9,353 nucleotides of DNA. Origin: Candidatus Firestoneibacteriota bacterium (lineage in GTDB: Bacteria; JACRDZ01). How positions within the stretch are numbered: position 1 is the first letter of the stretch; each line of letters begins with the position of its first letter. Below the pieces are notes generated by a model. It had not been told where the DNA came from and searched no databases. It saw only the letters and a program-made list of their open reading frames with translations. The position numbers and the translations under genes were made by a program. Below are positions 7,080-9,353 of the stretch, piece by piece. The stretch spans positions 1 to 9,353 of the forward strand of contig JACRDZ010000116.1 of assembly GCA_016212735.1 (NCBI GenBank), in the 5' to 3' direction.

Positions 7080-8416
7080 AACACAACCCCGACATAAAGC
7101 CGAGTAGCTATTAAATTATTTGAAAATGTATATTCGCGGTCAGTTTTTCCAATATAGGAATACACATTAAATCCAAGGCTAAAGTCATTAATATCTTTAT
7201 AATTAACTCCTGTTGTAGCAATATAAGAACTATCATTAAGATTACTTATAAGGTTAAATGTTAAAATCATATCGCTTATTATAAATTTATTAAAACTTGT
7301 AAATAGAGCCGCATAGTATCTTGAAAGGTTATTAGCTTCATATAAATCATTATTTAATAAATAATCCTTTTTAGTCCCTGTTTTTTGTTTTCCTGTTGAA
7401 TCAAATTCACCAATGAATGTGTATATGTTTTTATCCTTAAAAATATTTTCCGTTAAACCGGTATGATTATAATAAAATTCCATATTTACTGAAATTCTGT
7501 CATTTACTTCCATAAAATCAAATTGTTTGCCGAAGTTCATGCTTGCTCTTGGTATCCATTTATCTTTTTCTTTATATTTTGATAATTCTCCATTTTCTGT
7601 TTTTATATGATTATAATTATCTCCATAGGAAAAAGCCGCTTCTCCTTTTGTATCAATTCCAAAAAATCTGCTGGAAAAATCGTATGAATATACCGGTGCA
7701 AATCCTTTTTTATTCCATCCAGAAAACGACATTTCTGTTTTCCCTAATATAAATTCATATTTCCCAGCGAAACCCAGCTCATTAGTATCAGTTGCATTTT
7801 TGGTATCAATAAAACCATAAATATTATATTTCGTACCATATGGTTTATGAAATTTAATTCCGTAAGTCCCTTCACGTAACCCTAACTTTTGAATAAAAGT
7901 CTTTTTTTCAACATTAATAACATCTGACGGATTCCACAAATAACATCTACCCCATTGGAGTACCTGTTTGCCTGTCCTGAAATAAACTGAATCTTTAATA
8001 TTAAAATCAATAAATGATTCCTTAATTGAAAATAAAAAATCTGAGTCTTTATTTTTAATTTGTGAATTATTCAATATTTCCAGATTAGCAAAATATTTTG
8101 TACCTTTTTTAAGCCGTACATCAAGAAAAAAATCAGCCAGAACAGAAGATGACAGAGAATTGTCTTTTTTATCCTTATCCCGTGAGAGGGTATAGTCCGA
8201 TGCTCCAATTATTTCACCTGAAAAATCAACTGTTTTTTTTTCTTCCTCTTCTTTTATTTTATTATCACTTGCAACTTTATCTTCGTTTTTATCTGTTGTG
8301 ATAATTAAATCAGGATTTGAAAAAAGATCATCTTCATTAATTGGGTCTTCAGCAAAAATATAAGAATTAAAGCATATAAAAATAAAAAATATAAAAACCA
8401 ATTTTTTCATTATCAT
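7076..8416 (-). CDS. Outer-membrane beta-barrel protein, DUF1302/porin-like
   Basis: Seen (446 residues): a signal peptide with KK at 4-5, a Phe/Ile-rich core and a likely cut after YIFA (residue 22); a polar, acidic and Lys-rich low-complexity spacer (about 23-62); then alternating beta-strand-like sequence to a C-terminal aromatic end, YVGVVF, typical of the outer-membrane insertion signal. The stretch RTGKQVLQWGRCYLWNPSD (147-165), followed by INVEKKTF and REGTYGIKF, is the best landmark and resembles the motif of DUF1302-like barrel proteins. Known: that family is poorly characterised and often sits beside export systems. The first ATG (8416) is chosen because AAAGGA (8429-8424) is 7 nt upstream; the ATG two codons later would be 13 nt away. 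It lies 16 nt downstream of the helical protein gene, so the two are probably co-transcribed. Substrate unknown. Confidence 0.85.
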   Translation of the reverse strand: MIMKKLVFIFFIFICFNSYIFAEDPINEDDLFSNPDLIITTDKNEDKVASDNKIKEEEEKKTVDFSGEIIGASDYTLSRDKDKKDNSLSSSVLADFFLDVRLKKGTKYFANLEILNNSQIKNKDSDFLFSIKESFIDFNIKDSVYFRTGKQVLQWGRCYLWNPSDVINVEKKTFIQKLGLREGTYGIKFHKPYGTKYNIYGFIDTKNATDTNELGFAGKYEFILGKTEMSFSGWNKKGFAPVYSYDFSSRFFGIDTKGEAAFSYGDNYNHIKTENGELSKYKEKDKWIPRASMNFGKQFDFMEVNDRISVNMEFYYNHTGLTENIFKDKNIYTFIGEFDSTGKQKTGTKKDYLLNNDLYEANNLSRYYAALFTSFNKFIISDMILTFNLISNLNDSSYIATTGVNYKDINDFSLGFNVYSYIGKTDREYTFSNNLIATRLYVGVVF

Positions 8417-8432
8417 AATCCAGTCCTTTATA

Positions 8433-9353
8433 TTATTTTTTAAACATCGTATTTATTAATATTTTTAAATTATCTTTTATCTTTGGTAAATCTTTAAATT
8501 TATCATCAATTTTTTTATCCAGAAGTGTTAATTCATCAATATTGCTTCTTTGAATAGCAATTGCCCAAACTTGTATAAAATTAGAGAAATATTTAATATC
8601 TGTATCCGTTGGTTGTTCATCAAAAAAATTTAAATACTTAAAAAAACTATATGTTAAAAATTCTAACCATTTAACTTTATCTTCTGGCAGTAATCCGCTT
8701 TTCCATAAAAAATCAATAAACTCAATAAAAACCTTAATAAAACTTTCTGGAATTGAACCTGGTAAAAATAACTGATTTATAAGATGTTGTGAACGCAATG
8801 TAATTTTCGCATTATCTTCCATAACTATTTGATACAAATTATAACCATTAAATGGCAAAAAAGTATAAAACCGCTCTGCAAGGTCGCCTAAAGAAGTAGA
8901 ATAAATTTTATCATCAATCCATTCTTTCGATAGGAAACTATTTAAAATAATTAAACTATTGCAGACTTTGATGTTTTCTTTTCGTTCAAAAAAATTCAAA
9001 GTATTCAAATCATCAATAATAAAAACAGCATCTTTATTTTTAGCAAGTTTTGCAGAATCTACAAGCCATTTATCCAGCATTTCATTAATATCTTTTTCAT
9101 TCAATTCAGCTTTTATTTCTTCTATAATTTGAATCCCTTTTGATTTTCTTAAAAAATTCCAGAGTCTTCTTAAATCTTCCTGTTCAAATCTCAATAGTTC
9201 ATTTTGTATTTTAATAAAAAGCTCTTCACTTATAAAAATATTTTTATTCAATTTCTCTAAATGACTTAGTAAGTTCATTTTGGCCAGATTAAGCAAAGAC
9301 GCATAATCAAAAACAAGATTACGTGCTTTTTCCAGATTATCTGTGAGTTTATT
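8433..9353 (-). CDS. Unrecognised helical protein, N-terminus beyond window
   Basis: Seen: 306 codons open to the right edge in this frame, so the gene starts outside the window. The TTG at 9296-9294 is only the first start-like codon inside it: 19 further in-frame sense codons precede it and no ribosome site is visible. The protein is rich in Leu, Phe, Ile, Lys and Asn and appears mostly helical, with no signal peptide or clear membrane segment in the visible part. A hydrophobic strand ending in two acidic residues (AVFIIDDLN, followed by a long helix-like stretch) superficially resembles a Walker B motif, but no Walker A is present. It is 16 nt upstream of the outer-membrane barrel gene, on the same strand, so it probably belongs to the same envelope-related operon. 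I do not recognise the family and assign no function. Confidence 0.8.
   Translation of the reverse strand, partial: NKLTDNLEKARNLVFDYASLLNLAKMNLLSHLEKLNKNIFISEELFIKIQNELLRFEQEDLRRLWNFLRKSKGIQIIEEIKAELNEKDINEMLDKWLVDSAKLAKNKDAVFIIDDLNTLNFFERKENIKVCNSLIILNSFLSKEWIDDKIYSTSLGDLAERFYTFLPFNGYNLYQIVMEDNAKITLRSQHLINQLFLPGSIPESFIKVFIEFIDFLWKSGLLPEDKVKWLEFLTYSFFKYLNFFDEQPTDTDIKYFSNFIQVWAIAIQRSNIDELTLLDKKIDDKFKDLPKIKDNLKILINTMFKK

Noticed and set aside
9294..9296. TTG as start codon of the right-most minus-strand gene
   Set aside because: The frame stays open for 19 more codons to the window edge and no ribosome site precedes the TTG, so the gene is better treated as 5'-truncated by the window.
1..9353. 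CRISPR arrays, tRNA or rRNA genes, insertion sequences
   Set aside because: No regularly spaced repeats, tRNA-like cloverleaf segments, rRNA-like conserved blocks or transposase motifs were seen on reading either strand.

Overview
The window is very AT-rich DNA from a bacterium with an outer membrane. It encodes an HflK-type membrane protein and a signal-peptide-bearing beta-barrel protein, alongside several bacterial two-component signalling modules. The sequence does not fix the phylum; strong Shine-Dalgarno motifs and sigma70-like promoters are present, and nothing looks like phage or insertion-sequence DNA.

Layout, left to right. Positions 1-705 (minus) hold the first 235 codons of hflK, cut by the window edge. 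Positions 706-855 are a compact divergent promoter region with back-to-back sigma70-like promoters; the rightward one is overlapped by a 10-nt-arm inverted repeat. Positions 856-6655 (plus) hold two very long overlapping frames. The first is a soluble hybrid histidine kinase (unassigned N-terminus, GAF, PAS, HisKA, HATPase, receiver 1, start of receiver 2). The second (GAF, degenerate sigma54-type AAA+, then a multi-spanning NapH/YccM-like polyferredoxin) begins in another frame, and its first ~30 residues look like the missing end of receiver 2. Positions 6690-7079 (plus) hold a single-domain CheY-like response regulator. Positions 7076-8416 (minus) hold an outer-membrane barrel protein, preceded in the same operon by an unrecognised helical protein (8433-9353) whose start lies beyond the window.

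Inferred function: the rightward cluster looks like a redox- or ligand-responsive phosphorelay in which kinase, receivers, a catalytically dead AAA+ module and a membrane Fe-S electron-transfer module are made together, and possibly as one roughly 1,930-residue polypeptide if the frame change at about 3560-3590 is an indel. None of the rightward proteins has a visible DNA-binding domain, so the output is probably protein-protein or redox rather than direct transcription control. The convergent barrel operon abuts the response regulator stop-to-stop; no functional link can be shown from sequence.
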